Shown here one piece after another: positions 43,473-52,967 of a DNA stretch of 64,000 nt (positions within the stretch are counted from its first letter, which is position 1; every line of letters starts with the position of its first letter). The position numbers were made by a program, and so were the translations under genes. Under the pieces are notes generated by a model. That model did no database searches, had not been told where the DNA came from, and saw only the letters and a list, made by a program, of their open reading frames with translations. Source of the DNA: Alicycliphilus denitrificans K601 (GTDB lineage: Bacteria > Pseudomonadota > Gammaproteobacteria > Burkholderiales > Burkholderiaceae_C); NCBI RefSeq assembly GCF_000204645.1, contig NC_015422.1, positions 1,629,001 to 1,693,000 on the forward strand, written 5' to 3'.

Positions 43473-44990
43473 TCACTCCATCCCTTTTCCTGCCGCGTTC
43501 TCCGTGTCCAACGGCACGTTGCCGATGGCCTTGTTGACGGTGACGTAGCGCGTACTCAAACGTCCCTCGCTGGCCGCCAGGTCACGGCGGGCTTGTAGAT
43601 AGCTGCGCTGGGCGTCGAGTACGGCAGTGAAATCGGTGACGCCACCGTCGTAGCGCGCCTGTGCAAGCTGATAGGCATCGCCAGCCGCATCGCTGCGGGT
43701 TTGCAGTTCGCGCGCCTGACGCTGCTCGGCGCTGTAGGCGGACAGCGAATCGTCGATTTCCTGCCAAGCTTTCAGCACGGTCTGTTGGTAGTTGATGGCG
43801 GCTTCTTGCTGTTGCAGTTCGCGCAGTTGCACGGTGGCCTTGCGTCGGCCATGGTCGAAGATCGGCAGGCCGAGGCTGGGGCCAACCGACCAGGTGCGGC
43901 TGCCCCAGTCAGAAAATTCGCCGCTCAGGTAGGACTCGTAACCGAACGTCGCACCAAGCCGGATGCTGGGGTACAGGTCGGCCCTGGCGATGCCGATGCT
44001 GGCGGTGGCGCTGTGCAGGCGCGCTTCGGCGGCGCGGATGTCGGGGCGGCGCAGCGCAACTTCCGATGGCAAGCCGAGGGCAAGATCGGGCAACGAAGTC
44101 CCGGCGTCGGCTTCGCGCGGTGCGAGTTCGGCCCGCAGCGCGCCCGGGCGTTCGCCCAGCAGCAGTGCGATCTGATTGGCGCTGGCGGCTTCCTGTGCCA
44201 GCAGCGGCGGCAGTTGCGCTTTCAATGCGGCCAGTTCGGCGCGCTGGCGTTGCAGGTCGGTGTGGTCGAGCACGCCGCCTTCTACGCGCGCTTGCAGCAG
44301 CGCGGCGCGGTCTTCCAGTGCGGCGATGTCCTCGCGCATCAAGCGGATCTGCCGCTGGGCGGTGCGCAGCTCGAAGTAATTGCGCGCCACGTCGCTGGTC
44401 AGGCCAAGGCGGGCCAGATCGAGCAGCGCAGCCTGGTGGCCGACATCGGCATCGGCGGCTTCCACGGATCGGCGCACGCGGCCCCACAAATCCAGCTCCC
44501 ACGAGGCGTCGAAGCCGGCCTGGTACAGCGTGAACGGTTCGGCCAGCAACTCGGTGAGGCTGGGGTCGGCCCCCATGATGCCGATCATGCGCGTGCCGGC
44601 ACCGCTCTGGCTCTGGCGCTGGCGGGTGGCGCTGCCGCTGGCGTTGATTTCCGGCCCGCGCTGCGCGGCCACCGTGTTGCGCTGCGCGCGCGCCTGGGCG
44701 AAGCGCAGCGCGGCGGTGCGCAGGTCGGGGCTGGCATCGAAAGCGCGCTGCTGCAACGCATCGAGGGTTGCGTCGTTGAATGCCAGCCACCACTGGGCCG
44801 GCAATGCCTGAGTGGCTTCGGTCGGAATGCGTAGCGACGCATCACCGCTGCGCCAACTCGTCCAATCGTCCGGTGCGGCGGGCGTGGGCTTGACGAAATC
44901 CGGGCCAACGGCGCAACCGGCGAGTGCGGCGGCAAGCGCACCGGCGAGCAGGCGGGGGACGAGACGATTGGAACAGCGCGGTGCGTGCAT
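43473..44990 (-). CDS. RND/ABC-type outer-membrane efflux lipoprotein (OprM/NodT family)
   Basis: TolC-like outer-membrane channel of 505 aa. The signal VPRLLAGALAAALAGCAVGPDF carries the lipobox LAGC and the family start VGPDFVKP. Two OEP repeats are visible: WELDLWGRVRRSVEAADADV and VARNYFELRTAQRQIRLMRE in the first, and YDGGVTDFTAVLDAQRSYLQARRDLA near the end. It follows the ABC permease genes and would provide the exit duct for the ABC exporter and its membrane-fusion protein. Confidence 0.93.
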   Translation of the reverse strand: MHAPRCSNRLVPRLLAGALAAALAGCAVGPDFVKPTPAAPDDWTSWRSGDASLRIPTEATQALPAQWWLAFNDATLDALQQRAFDASPDLRTAALRFAQARAQRNTVAAQRGPEINASGSATRQRQSQSGAGTRMIGIMGADPSLTELLAEPFTLYQAGFDASWELDLWGRVRRSVEAADADVGHQAALLDLARLGLTSDVARNYFELRTAQRQIRLMREDIAALEDRAALLQARVEGGVLDHTDLQRQRAELAALKAQLPPLLAQEAASANQIALLLGERPGALRAELAPREADAGTSLPDLALGLPSEVALRRPDIRAAEARLHSATASIGIARADLYPSIRLGATFGYESYLSGEFSDWGSRTWSVGPSLGLPIFDHGRRKATVQLRELQQQEAAINYQQTVLKAWQEIDDSLSAYSAEQRQARELQTRSDAAGDAYQLAQARYDGGVTDFTAVLDAQRSYLQARRDLAASEGRLSTRYVTVNKAIGNVPLDTENAAGKGME

Positions 44991-45002
44991 GACGATACTC
45001 GA

Positions 45003-46118
45003 TCAGGAAAGGCGATTGCGGAACAGCCACGCCGCCAGCGGCAGCGATATGGCGCCCATCACCAGCAAGGGAATGAAATCGCGCCAGATGTCGAGGAAAC
45101 CGGCGCCTTCCAGATACACCCGGCGCACGATGCTCATGCCGAAGCGCAGCGGGTTGGCGTAGGTGGCGACCTGCAGGATTTCCGGCATGTTCTTCACCGG
45201 CGTCAGCAAGCCGGAGAGCAGCATCAGCGGCATGATGAGCAGGAAGGTGTAGAGCATCGCCTGCTGCATGCTCAGAGACACCGCCGACACCGACAGGCCG
45301 ACGCCGACCGCGGCGATGTTGAAGGTGAGCAGCCCTGCGTACAGCAGCCACACCGAGCCGTTCATCGGGATCTGGAACCAGAACAGGATGACCAGGAAGA
45401 TGATGGTCGATTGCAGCAGGCCGACCAGAATCGCCGGGATCGCCTTGCCGATCAGGATCTGGAACGGCGTCAATGGCGTGACCAGCAACTGGTCGAAGGT
45501 GCCTTGCTCGCGTTCGCGCGCCACCGACAGCGCCGCGATCAGCAAGGTCTGCAACATGCTCAGTGCGCCGATCAGCCCCGGCATCATGTTCCAGCGCGAT
45601 TCCAAGTTGGGGTTGAACCAGGCGCGGCGCTCGATCGCGATACCGGCTGCACCGCCGCCCAGCGAAGCGTTGTAGCTGGCGACGATAGAGCCGACGTAAG
45701 CAGACGCCGAACCGGCGGTGGAGGAATTGCGCCCGTCCAAGATCACCTGCAGCGGCGCGCTCTGGCCGGCATTCAGGCGCTGCTGGAAATCGGCGGGAAT
45801 GCTCAGCACCATCAGCGCATCGTTACCGTCGATCATTCCTGCGATCTGCGAGGAGTTGGTCAGGGTGGCGGCGCGGTGGAACACGCCGGTTCCGTCCAGC
45901 CGTGCCAGTAATTCAGCCGACGCTTGGCCACGGCTCTGGTCAAGCACCGCGTAGGGCACGTTGGTGAGGTCGTAGGTGGCGCCATAGCCGAACAGCAGCG
46001 CCTGCATCAGTGCTGGAGCAAACAGCATGGCGCGGTTGGCGGGGTCTTTGACCAAGGCGAGGATTTCCTTGCGGATCAGCGCGCCGATCTGGGCCAGGGT
46101 GGCGAAAAAGGCATGCAT
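45003..46118 (-). CDS. ABC-2 type permease, YbhR-like
   Basis: Exporter permease of 371 aa. An N-terminal helix (LFAPALMQALLFGYGATYDL) is followed by a large periplasmic domain (residues about 45-180) and five C-terminal helices, including MMPGLIGALSMLQTLLIAALSVAREREQGTFDQLLVTPLTPFQILIGKAIPAI, the ABC-2 signature. It is paired with a homologous permease directly upstream (5-bp gap). The two resemble YbhR/YbhS drug-export permeases. Confidence 0.9.
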   Translation of the reverse strand: MHAFFATLAQIGALIRKEILALVKDPANRAMLFAPALMQALLFGYGATYDLTNVPYAVLDQSRGQASAELLARLDGTGVFHRAATLTNSSQIAGMIDGNDALMVLSIPADFQQRLNAGQSAPLQVILDGRNSSTAGSASAYVGSIVASYNASLGGGAAGIAIERRAWFNPNLESRWNMMPGLIGALSMLQTLLIAALSVAREREQGTFDQLLVTPLTPFQILIGKAIPAILVGLLQSTIIFLVILFWFQIPMNGSVWLLYAGLLTFNIAAVGVGLSVSAVSLSMQQAMLYTFLLIMPLMLLSGLLTPVKNMPEILQVATYANPLRFGMSIVRRVYLEGAGFLDIWRDFIPLLVMGAISLPLAAWLFRNRLS

Positions 46119-46123
46119 CGCAG

Positions 46124-47266
46124 TCACCTCAAGGTCTTGCGCAACGTGCGCTGCGTGGCGAACATCAACACCAACGCATACAGCGCGAGAATGCCGCAAT
46201 TCAGGAAGATCACCGGCCAGTTGTTGCCGGCCATGAACAGGGTCTTGATCAACGCCATGAAGTGCGTGGCCGGCAGCAGTTGGCTGATGACCTGGATCAC
46301 CACCGGCACGTTGCGCAGGTCGAACACGAAGCCGGAGAGCATCATCGCCGGCATGAAGCTGGCCAGCAGTGCCATCTGGCTGGCCTGGAACTGGTTGCGG
46401 GTGACCCCGGAGATCCACAGCCCGAGCAGCAGCGACACCATCAGGTACAGCAGGCCAGCGATGACGATGACGACCAGCGAGCCGCGCATCGGCACGTGAA
46501 ACAGGAAGTGCGCGGCCAGCAGGCACAGACCCAAGTCGATCACTCCGACCACCATGTACGGCGCGATCTTCGACAGCACGATCTCCATCGGCCGCACCGG
46601 GGTGACGAACAGCGATTCCAGCGTGCCGCGCTCCCATTCGCGCGCGATCAGCAGCGAGGTCAGGAAGCCGCCGATCAGGGTCAGCACCAGCACGATCAGG
46701 CCGGGGATCAGGAACCAGCGGCTTTCGCCGGCCTCGTTGAACCACATCCGCTGCACGACCTCGACGTTGCCGATGCCGGCGGGCTTGTTGCCGGCGCGAT
46801 CCGCCTGTTGCTGCGCCCATGAACCTATCGCGCCGCTCACATAGCCTTCGATGGTCTGCGCCGAGCTGGAATCCACGCCGTTGAGCAGCAACTGGATGCG
46901 CGCATCGCCGGCGTTCAAGCGGCGCGAGAAATCCATCGGCACTCGGACGATGCCATCCACCGTGCCGGCCATCATCAAGCGCTCGGCCTCGGCCATGTCG
47001 GCAGCAAACAACGGCGCGATATACGGCGAGCCTTGCAGGCCATCGACCAGTTCGCGCGCGGTCGGCGAGCGGTCTTCCAGCACCACCGCGACCGGCGCGT
47101 TCTTCACGTCGAATGACAGGCCATAGCCAAACAGCAGGATCAGCGCGACCGGCAACAGCAGGCCGACCGCAAGGTTGCTCTTGTCTCGCAGCATCTGCCG
47201 CACTTCCTTGCGCAGCAGGGCGGTGAAGCGGCGCAGAAACCCGCTTTGTGTGTCGTGCGTGCTCAC
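46124..47266 (-). CDS. ABC-2 type permease, YbhS-like
   Basis: Exporter permease of 380 aa with the same plan: N-terminal helix (LAVGLLLPVALILLFGYGLSF), periplasmic domain and C-terminal helices with IPGLIVLVLTLIGGFLTSLLIAREWERGTLESLFVTPVRPMEIVLSKIAPYM. It overlaps the ATPase gene by ATGA. Together with the next permease it forms a heterodimeric pore. Confidence 0.92.
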   Translation of the reverse strand: MSTHDTQSGFLRRFTALLRKEVRQMLRDKSNLAVGLLLPVALILLFGYGLSFDVKNAPVAVVLEDRSPTARELVDGLQGSPYIAPLFAADMAEAERLMMAGTVDGIVRVPMDFSRRLNAGDARIQLLLNGVDSSSAQTIEGYVSGAIGSWAQQQADRAGNKPAGIGNVEVVQRMWFNEAGESRWFLIPGLIVLVLTLIGGFLTSLLIAREWERGTLESLFVTPVRPMEIVLSKIAPYMVVGVIDLGLCLLAAHFLFHVPMRGSLVVIVIAGLLYLMVSLLLGLWISGVTRNQFQASQMALLASFMPAMMLSGFVFDLRNVPVVIQVISQLLPATHFMALIKTLFMAGNNWPVIFLNCGILALYALVLMFATQRTLRKTLR

Positions 47267-49041
47267 GCCGCCACTCCTTCGGCCGCCTTCGCTCGGCCTT
47301 GCTCGACGATGGCGATGAACGCGCTGTTCATGTCGCCGCCGGCGTCGCCGGCTTGCTCGCGCACCTGTATCGGCGTGCCCAGCGCCAGCATCCTGCCGGC
47401 ATCTTGGATCGCGATGCGGTCGCAGTATTCGGCCTCCTCCATGAAGTGGGTGGTGATGATGATGGTGGTGCCGCCCTGCGCCAGGGCGGTGATGGTGCGC
47501 CAGAACGCGCGCCGCGCCAGCGGGTCGATGCCGCTGGTCGGCTCATCGAGGAACAGGATCTCCGGTTGGTGCAGCAGGCCGGCGGCCATCGCTAGGCGCT
47601 GCTTGTAGCCGCCGGGCAACTGGCCGCTGAGCGCCTTCGGTTCCAGCGCGAACTGCTCGATGATCGCGTCCACCCGCGCGTCTCGGGCCTTGCCGCGCAG
47701 GCCGTAGGCGCCGCCGAAGAACTCCAGGTTCTCGCGCACGCTCAGGTTGCCGTACAGCGCGAACTTCTGCGACACGTAGCCGATGCGCGCGCGTGCCTTG
47801 GCGCGGGCATGGCGCAAGTTCAGGCCGGCCACTTCCAGATGGCCGCTGGTCGCCGGCAGCAGGCCGCACAACATGCGGAAGGTCGTGGTCTTGCCGGCCC
47901 CGTTGGGGCCGAGCAGGCCGAAGATTTCTCCGCGTGCGACCTCGAACGAGGTGCTGGCCACGGCGGTGAAATCGCCGAACTTGCGCACCAGGTCGCGCAC
48001 CACGATCACGGGTTTTCCGTCATCGCGCGGCGCATCGACGTTCGCTTCCTGCGGTGTCGTGGCTTGTGGCGAAGCCGCTTCGTCGCCGTCCTGATGCTGG
48101 CGCAACAACATCATGAAGGCGTCTTCCAGTTCTTCCGTGCGCGATTGCGGGGGCGAACCATCGAGCAACGCGGCGATCTTTGCTTCGTCCGCATTCGGCT
48201 GGCGGATGAAACGCACTGCGCCGCCGCTGGGAACGGCATCGACAATCAACTCGCTGGCGTCGATCAGCCTGGCCTGCAAGTCGCGGGCTGGCGTGCCTGC
48301 GGCCGGCGGCGCAACGAAGGCCAGCCCGCGTGCGCGTTCGGCCAGCGTCTGCGGCGTGCCTTCGGCCAATACTTTGCCCAGGTTCATCACGAACACTTGC
48401 GCGCAGCGCTCGGCCTCGTCCATGTAGGCGGTGCTGACGATCACGCTGAGCTGTTCGTCCTCGACCAGTTGCTGCACGATCTTCCACAGTTCGCGCCGCG
48501 ACAGCGGATCGACGCCGACGCTGGGTTCGTCCAGCAGCAGCAAGTCAGGCGAACGCACCAGGGTGCAGGCCAGGCCGAGCTTCTGCTTCATGCCGCCGGA
48601 GAGCTTGCCGGCGGGCCGGTCGGTGAAGCGCGCCAGGTCGGTCATGTCCAGCAGTCGGGCGAAGCGTTCGCGGCGCTGCTGCTGCGGCACGCCATGCAGG
48701 TCGGCGTAGAGGTCGAGGTTCTCCTGCACGCTCAGGTCTTCGTACAGGCCGAAGCGCTGCGGCATGTAGCTGATGCGATCCTGTACAGCCTGCGGGTCTT
48801 GCGCCACGTCGATCCCGAGCACCCGCAGGCTGCCGGCGTCGGGCTTCAACAGGCCGGCCATCATTCGCAGCAACGTGGTCTTGCCGGCGCCATCCGGGCC
48901 AACCAATGCTGTCAGCTCGCCTTGGCGCACCTGTAGCGACACGCCATCGACCGCGTGCAGCGGCCCGCCGCCCGGCGCCTCGAAGGTCTTGCGCAGGCTG
49001 TCGGCGACGACGCTGGCGCCGGCTGGCTCGGCTCGGCTCAT
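47263..49041 (-). CDS. ABC exporter ATPase with two nucleotide-binding domains (YbhF-like)
   Basis: Tandem ATPase of 592 aa. Domain 1 has Walker A LVGPDGAGKTTLLRM at residues 47-61, signature LSGGMKQKLGLACTL and LLLLDEPSVGVDPLSRRELW. Domain 2 has Walker [16 protein letters not shown] near residue 383 and LSGQLPGGYKQRLAMAAGLL with EILFLDEPTSGIDPLARRAFW. The link between them (about 300-345) is acidic and Ser/Thr rich. The second signature is LPGGYKQR instead of LSGGQ, common in YbhF-like proteins. It overlaps the HlyD-like gene by ATGA. Confidence 0.93.
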   Translation of the reverse strand: MSRAEPAGASVVADSLRKTFEAPGGGPLHAVDGVSLQVRQGELTALVGPDGAGKTTLLRMMAGLLKPDAGSLRVLGIDVAQDPQAVQDRISYMPQRFGLYEDLSVQENLDLYADLHGVPQQQRRERFARLLDMTDLARFTDRPAGKLSGGMKQKLGLACTLVRSPDLLLLDEPSVGVDPLSRRELWKIVQQLVEDEQLSVIVSTAYMDEAERCAQVFVMNLGKVLAEGTPQTLAERARGLAFVAPPAAGTPARDLQARLIDASELIVDAVPSGGAVRFIRQPNADEAKIAALLDGSPPQSRTEELEDAFMMLLRQHQDGDEAASPQATTPQEANVDAPRDDGKPVIVVRDLVRKFGDFTAVASTSFEVARGEIFGLLGPNGAGKTTTFRMLCGLLPATSGHLEVAGLNLRHARAKARARIGYVSQKFALYGNLSVRENLEFFGGAYGLRGKARDARVDAIIEQFALEPKALSGQLPGGYKQRLAMAAGLLHQPEILFLDEPTSGIDPLARRAFWRTITALAQGGTTIIITTHFMEEAEYCDRIAIQDAGRMLALGTPIQVREQAGDAGGDMNSAFIAIVEQGRAKAAEGVAA

Positions 49042-50036
49042 TGCGTGTCGCCGCCCAATACGACAGTGGCAGGCTGGCCCAGGCGCAGCGCATCGTCGTT
49101 GTCCTCGACGACCACCCGCACCTCATAGACCAGGCTGGTGCGCAGTTCCTCGGTCTGTACCGCTTTCGGGGTGAACTCGGCGACCGAGGAGATATAGCCG
49201 ACCTTGCCGGTGATGGGCCTGTCCGGTGCGCTGTCGGTGGTGACGCGCGCGGACTGGCCGGGCTTGACCTTGCCCAAATCCGGTTCATTCACATACACGC
49301 GCACCCACTTCGGACGGGTGATCGCCAATGCGTACACCGGCTTCTGCGGGGTGGCCATGTCACCCGGTTCCAGCAGGCGCGAGCGCACCACGGCATCGGA
49401 TGGCGCGATCAACTGGCCCTGAGAAACCTGATGCTGCAACAGTGCCAATTGCGCCTCGGAGGACTTCAGTTGCGCCTCGGCGGCGGCGATGTCTTCCTTG
49501 CGCGGGCCGATTTCTGTCAGGCGCAGCGCGTCGCGCTGTTGCGCCGCCTGCGCGTCGGCGACCTGCACGGCGGCACGGGCGCGATCCAATTCCTGTGCGC
49601 TGACCCCACGGTTGTCGGTATTGGCGGCAATCCCCTGCAATCGCGCCAAGTCCTTGCGCGCACGCTCGGCATCGGCCTGTGCAGCGGCGTAGCTACTTCT
49701 CGCCTGCGCCAGTTCTTCGGGGCGCGAGCCGTTCTTCAGGCGCAACAGATTCTGCTGCTGCACGCCGATCTGTGCCTGCGCCTGTTCGGCCTGCAAGGCC
49801 AGCGTTTGCGTGTCCAGCGTGGCCAACAGTTGACCCGCCTTCACCGCATCGCCTTCATCGACCTTCAATTCGGCCACGCGGCCACTGCCATCGAAAGCCA
49901 GCGACACCTGCCGGATGTCCACGTTGCCGTACAGCACCAGCGCACCGTCGTGGTCTTTATCCCGCTGATGCATCCAGGCCCATGCGCCGAGCGCCAGCAC
50001 TACAAGGAGACCAAGGGCAATGAGGGGCTTCTTCAT
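49038..50036 (-). CDS. HlyD/YbhG-like membrane fusion protein
   Basis: Periplasmic adaptor of 332 aa. A signal-anchor helix (LIALGLLVVLALGAWAWM) is followed by lipoyl halves (GNVDIRQVSLAFDGSGRVAELKVDEGDAVKAGQLLATLD), a long coiled-coil hairpin (residues about 85-190, rich in Ala/Gln/Glu) and a beta-barrel domain (LGKVKPGQSARVTTDSAPDRPITGKVGYIS). It bridges the YbhFSR-like exporter and the outer-membrane channel. First gene of the operon, directly downstream of a palindromic site and the divergent TetR gene. Confidence 0.93.
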   Translation of the reverse strand: MKKPLIALGLLVVLALGAWAWMHQRDKDHDGALVLYGNVDIRQVSLAFDGSGRVAELKVDEGDAVKAGQLLATLDTQTLALQAEQAQAQIGVQQQNLLRLKNGSRPEELAQARSSYAAAQADAERARKDLARLQGIAANTDNRGVSAQELDRARAAVQVADAQAAQQRDALRLTEIGPRKEDIAAAEAQLKSSEAQLALLQHQVSQGQLIAPSDAVVRSRLLEPGDMATPQKPVYALAITRPKWVRVYVNEPDLGKVKPGQSARVTTDSAPDRPITGKVGYISSVAEFTPKAVQTEELRTSLVYEVRVVVEDNDDALRLGQPATVVLGGDTQ

Positions 50037-50093
50037 GTCAAACGATCCAGGAAGTCGGAATGGAGGCAGAACGATGCGGTGCGCTACGATAAC

Positions 50094-50110
50094 ACTAAAG
50101 TGATTTTAGT
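50094..50110. promoter_or_regulatory. Candidate TetR operator between tetR-like gene and exporter operon
   Basis: ACTAAAGTGATTTTAGT, two perfect 6-bp arms ACTAAA/TTTAGT around a 5-bp centre. It lies in the short divergent promoter region, 58 bp from the HlyD-like start, where a local TetR repressor would bind. Confidence 0.7.
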
Positions 50111-50162
50111 TTTAGTCTAGGCGAGAATGCAAGCCGTACCTGCTGCTCTGGACAATCGAGGA

Positions 50163-50855
50163 ATGAACAAACCTGCACGCGGACTTCGCTCGGATGGCGA
50201 GGCCACCCGAACCCGGATACTTGAGGCGGCGGGCGAGCTGTTCGCCACCACGGGGTATGCCGAGACCTCCAACAAGGCCATCGCTGCCCAGGCCCAGGTG
50301 GATTTGGCGTCGATCAACTACCACTTCGGCAACCGCAGTGGTCTGTATCAAGCCGTGCTGGCGGCGTCTCATGGCCGGCTGCTGGACATGGCCGCCCTGC
50401 GGCAACTCGTCGGCAGCGGGTTGTCTCCCTCGTCGAAGTTGCGCGTGCTGATCGAGCAGTTGGTCGAGCGCGCGACTCAGGAACCCCAAGCATGGCAGTT
50501 GCGTGTCCTGGCCAGGGAAGTGCTGTCCCCGACCTCGCACCTGCAGATCCTTTTCCAGGACGAAGCACAGCCGAAGATGGCGCTCCTCAAGCACATGCTC
50601 GGCGAGATCACGCAGATACCCCCGGAAGACCCCGCCCTGACCCGGTGCCTGCTCAACGTGATCGCCCCCTGCCTAATGCTGCTGGTCGGTGGACGCAGTT
50701 TCCCCGGCCCGTTGCAGGAGATCTTCCAGATGCCTTCTCAGACGATTGCGAGCCACCTGTACCACTTCGCCATAGGGGGGCTGGAGGCGATATCCAGGGA
50801 GTACGCGGAGCAGGCCGAAATCCGAGGCAAGCCCGGATCGCCAGCGACGAAGTAG
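50163..50855 (+). CDS. TetR/AcrR-family regulator (CecR/YbiH-like)
   Basis: Repressor of 230 aa. The helix-turn-helix covers ATRTRILEAAGELFATTGYAETSNKAIAAQAQVDLASINYHFGNRSGLYQAVL, and a C-terminal ligand domain (DUF1956-like) follows. I favour the ATG at 50163; an in-frame ATG at 50127 would add 12 residues, and neither has an ideal ribosome site. It is divergent from the YbhGFSR-like operon, as cecR is from ybhGFSR in Escherichia coli, and should repress it until an exported compound binds. The lipoprotein hydrolase gene starts 4 bp after its stop. Confidence 0.88.
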   Translation: MNKPARGLRSDGEATRTRILEAAGELFATTGYAETSNKAIAAQAQVDLASINYHFGNRSGLYQAVLAASHGRLLDMAALRQLVGSGLSPSSKLRVLIEQLVERATQEPQAWQLRVLAREVLSPTSHLQILFQDEAQPKMALLKHMLGEITQIPPEDPALTRCLLNVIAPCLMLLVGGRSFPGPLQEIFQMPSQTIASHLYHFAIGGLEAISREYAEQAEIRGKPGSPATK

Positions 50856-50859
50856 CGCG

Positions 50860-52881
50860 ATGAAAAGCCGGTACGCAAAGCTGGTGGTTCTGGCGGTGGC
50901 ATCGCTGCTGCTGAGCGGTTGTGCGGTTCTGCGCGAATTCCGCCCGGCGGTGGAAGTCGCCGCAATGACGCCCGGCGAATACATCACGCTCAAGCGCGGC
51001 GACATCCTGACCAGCGGCAAGCTCAGCGCCGCCACCCTGGAGACGATCCGCGTTGCCGGTCTGGACGATGGTGCCTGTGCGAAGCCGGAGGCCGCCGGGT
51101 GCATCCATGCCGTGTCGGATGTTCAGGGGTTGACCAGCGAGCAGCGCCTGTCGGCCTTGTCGGAGTTGTGGCTACAGCAGGCGCAGACCTTGCCGGATAC
51201 CGAGCAACAGGTCGCTCCCGATGCCGGCGATCAACGCCTGAATGCCTGGCTGGAGGTGGCTCGGCATGCCTATGCCTACCTGTTCTTCAGCGAGCGCTCG
51301 CCGGACGCGCGCGCCTTTGAGGATCGCCAGACTCAGGTGCGCGACTACTACAACCTGGCGGTGCAGGAGGCGGCATCGCTCGTGTTCGCCAGTTATCGCG
51401 GTAAGGCGCTGGCGAGTGCGGAGATGATGTTCAGGGATGGGCCGTGGATGGTGACGCTCGAACCGCCGGATGTGGTGTCCCCCGGTCGGGCGCGGGCAAT
51501 CCTGCCGCACGAACTGCTGCCGGCTTCGTCGCTGTCGTTCGCCGGGCTGCGCAGCACGTTTCGACGCGATGGCTTCGGTGCCGAACTGGTGGCAGTGATG
51601 GCCCCTGATCCCGTGACGACGGCGGCAGCGGACTCTGGCGGCGCAGGAACCGAGCAACCGCATCAGCGGCCCGACCAAGCGTGGAGCGAAATGCCGACAG
51701 CGGCAATCACTGCGTTGCTGCGCTTTTCTGGCGAAAACCTCGCCCAAGTGCTGTCCACTCGCGAGGTCGCGCTTTCCGTTCACGACCCATACCGGGACGC
51801 GAAAATCGAACTGCATGGACAGGATGTGCCGTTGGCGGCGAACTTCACCGCCAGCTACGGACTGTGGCTGGCGCGCTCGGGTTTCAACCGGCAATCGCTG
51901 CGCAGCCTGTTCGGACGTGAGCAGGGCATCGAACGCCCGCACCTGTACCTGATGCAGCCCTATGACCCGGATCGTCGCATCATCCTGATGATTCACGGCC
52001 TGGCCAGCAGCCCGGAAGCCTGGGTCAACGTGGCCAACGAACTGATGGGCGACGAGGAGATTCGCCGCCAGTTCCAGGTCTGGCAGTTCTACTACCCGAC
52101 CAACATGCCGATCGCACTGAACCACCACGCGATTCGTCAGACGCTGGACGGGGCGCTGCGGCACTTCGATCCACAGGGGAACGCTGCCGCCTCCCGTGAC
52201 ATGGTGCTGATAGGTCACAGCATGGGAGGCGTGATCTCGCGCTTGATGGTGTCATCGTCGGGGGGCGACGCCCTGTGGAACGAGCTGCTGGCCGGACGCG
52301 AATTCGACGATGGCAGACTGGAGCGACTGCGCAAGCGGGTCGGCCCGCTCATGCACTTCGAGCCGCTTCCCCAAGTGGAACGCGCGATCTTCATTGCAGC
52401 CCCGCACCGCGGCACCGAGGTTGCCGGTGGTCGCCTGGGGCGTTTCGCCAAGCGCCTGGTGCGCCTGCCACTGACCCTGCTGGAAGGCTTCGCCGACGTA
52501 TTGGACGATCTTGCCCATGGCGAGGCGGCAAAGGCTGGCGGGGATAAGCTCAGGCTACCCAACAGCATCGATAACCTCGACCGCTCCGACCCATTCGTCC
52601 AAGCCGCCGCCGGGCTGTCAATTTCGCCGTGCGTACGCTTCCACTCGATCATCGGCCATCAAGATCCCGAGGTTCCGCTGACCAAATCCGACGACGGCCT
52701 GGTGCCCTACTGGAGCGCCCATCTGGACGGTGCCGTATCCGAAAAAATCGTCCATTCCGCGCACAGTGTCCAGGGAACCGCGCCGGCGATCGTCGAAATG
52801 CGCCGCATCCTGCACGAGGACATCCGCGATCGTGCCACGGTTCCGGTAGCGACAGCAGCGGAAAATGGATGCCGGAGCTAG
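50860..52881 (+). CDS. Large lipoprotein alpha/beta hydrolase (esterase/lipase-like)
   Basis: Predicted cell-envelope hydrolase of 673 aa. The signal MKSRYAKLVVLAVASLLLSGC carries a lipobox (Cys21). The C-terminal half has the fold: IILMIHGLASSPEAWVN forms the oxyanion-hole HG region, LIGHSMGGVISRLM carries the nucleophile Ser454, and SDDGLVPYWSAHLDGA plus HSAHSVQG offer the Asp and His. The N-terminal 330 residues are unfamiliar. It is co-transcribed with the TetR gene and belongs to the exporter cargo. It could act on envelope lipids or esterified drugs, but substrate is not visible. Confidence 0.82.
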   Translation: MKSRYAKLVVLAVASLLLSGCAVLREFRPAVEVAAMTPGEYITLKRGDILTSGKLSAATLETIRVAGLDDGACAKPEAAGCIHAVSDVQGLTSEQRLSALSELWLQQAQTLPDTEQQVAPDAGDQRLNAWLEVARHAYAYLFFSERSPDARAFEDRQTQVRDYYNLAVQEAASLVFASYRGKALASAEMMFRDGPWMVTLEPPDVVSPGRARAILPHELLPASSLSFAGLRSTFRRDGFGAELVAVMAPDPVTTAAADSGGAGTEQPHQRPDQAWSEMPTAAITALLRFSGENLAQVLSTREVALSVHDPYRDAKIELHGQDVPLAANFTASYGLWLARSGFNRQSLRSLFGREQGIERPHLYLMQPYDPDRRIILMIHGLASSPEAWVNVANELMGDEEIRRQFQVWQFYYPTNMPIALNHHAIRQTLDGALRHFDPQGNAAASRDMVLIGHSMGGVISRLMVSSSGGDALWNELLAGREFDDGRLERLRKRVGPLMHFEPLPQVERAIFIAAPHRGTEVAGGRLGRFAKRLVRLPLTLLEGFADVLDDLAHGEAAKAGGDKLRLPNSIDNLDRSDPFVQAAAGLSISPCVRFHSIIGHQDPEVPLTKSDDGLVPYWSAHLDGAVSEKIVHSAHSVQGTAPAIVEMRRILHEDIRDRATVPVATAAENGCRS

Positions 52882-52967
52882 TCGAGGTTGATAAGGAAGA
52901 ACAGGGCCTGGTTGTGTAGTTCCTATCGGCCAGGGACTATGTTGACGAGCATTGGGCATGGACTTGT

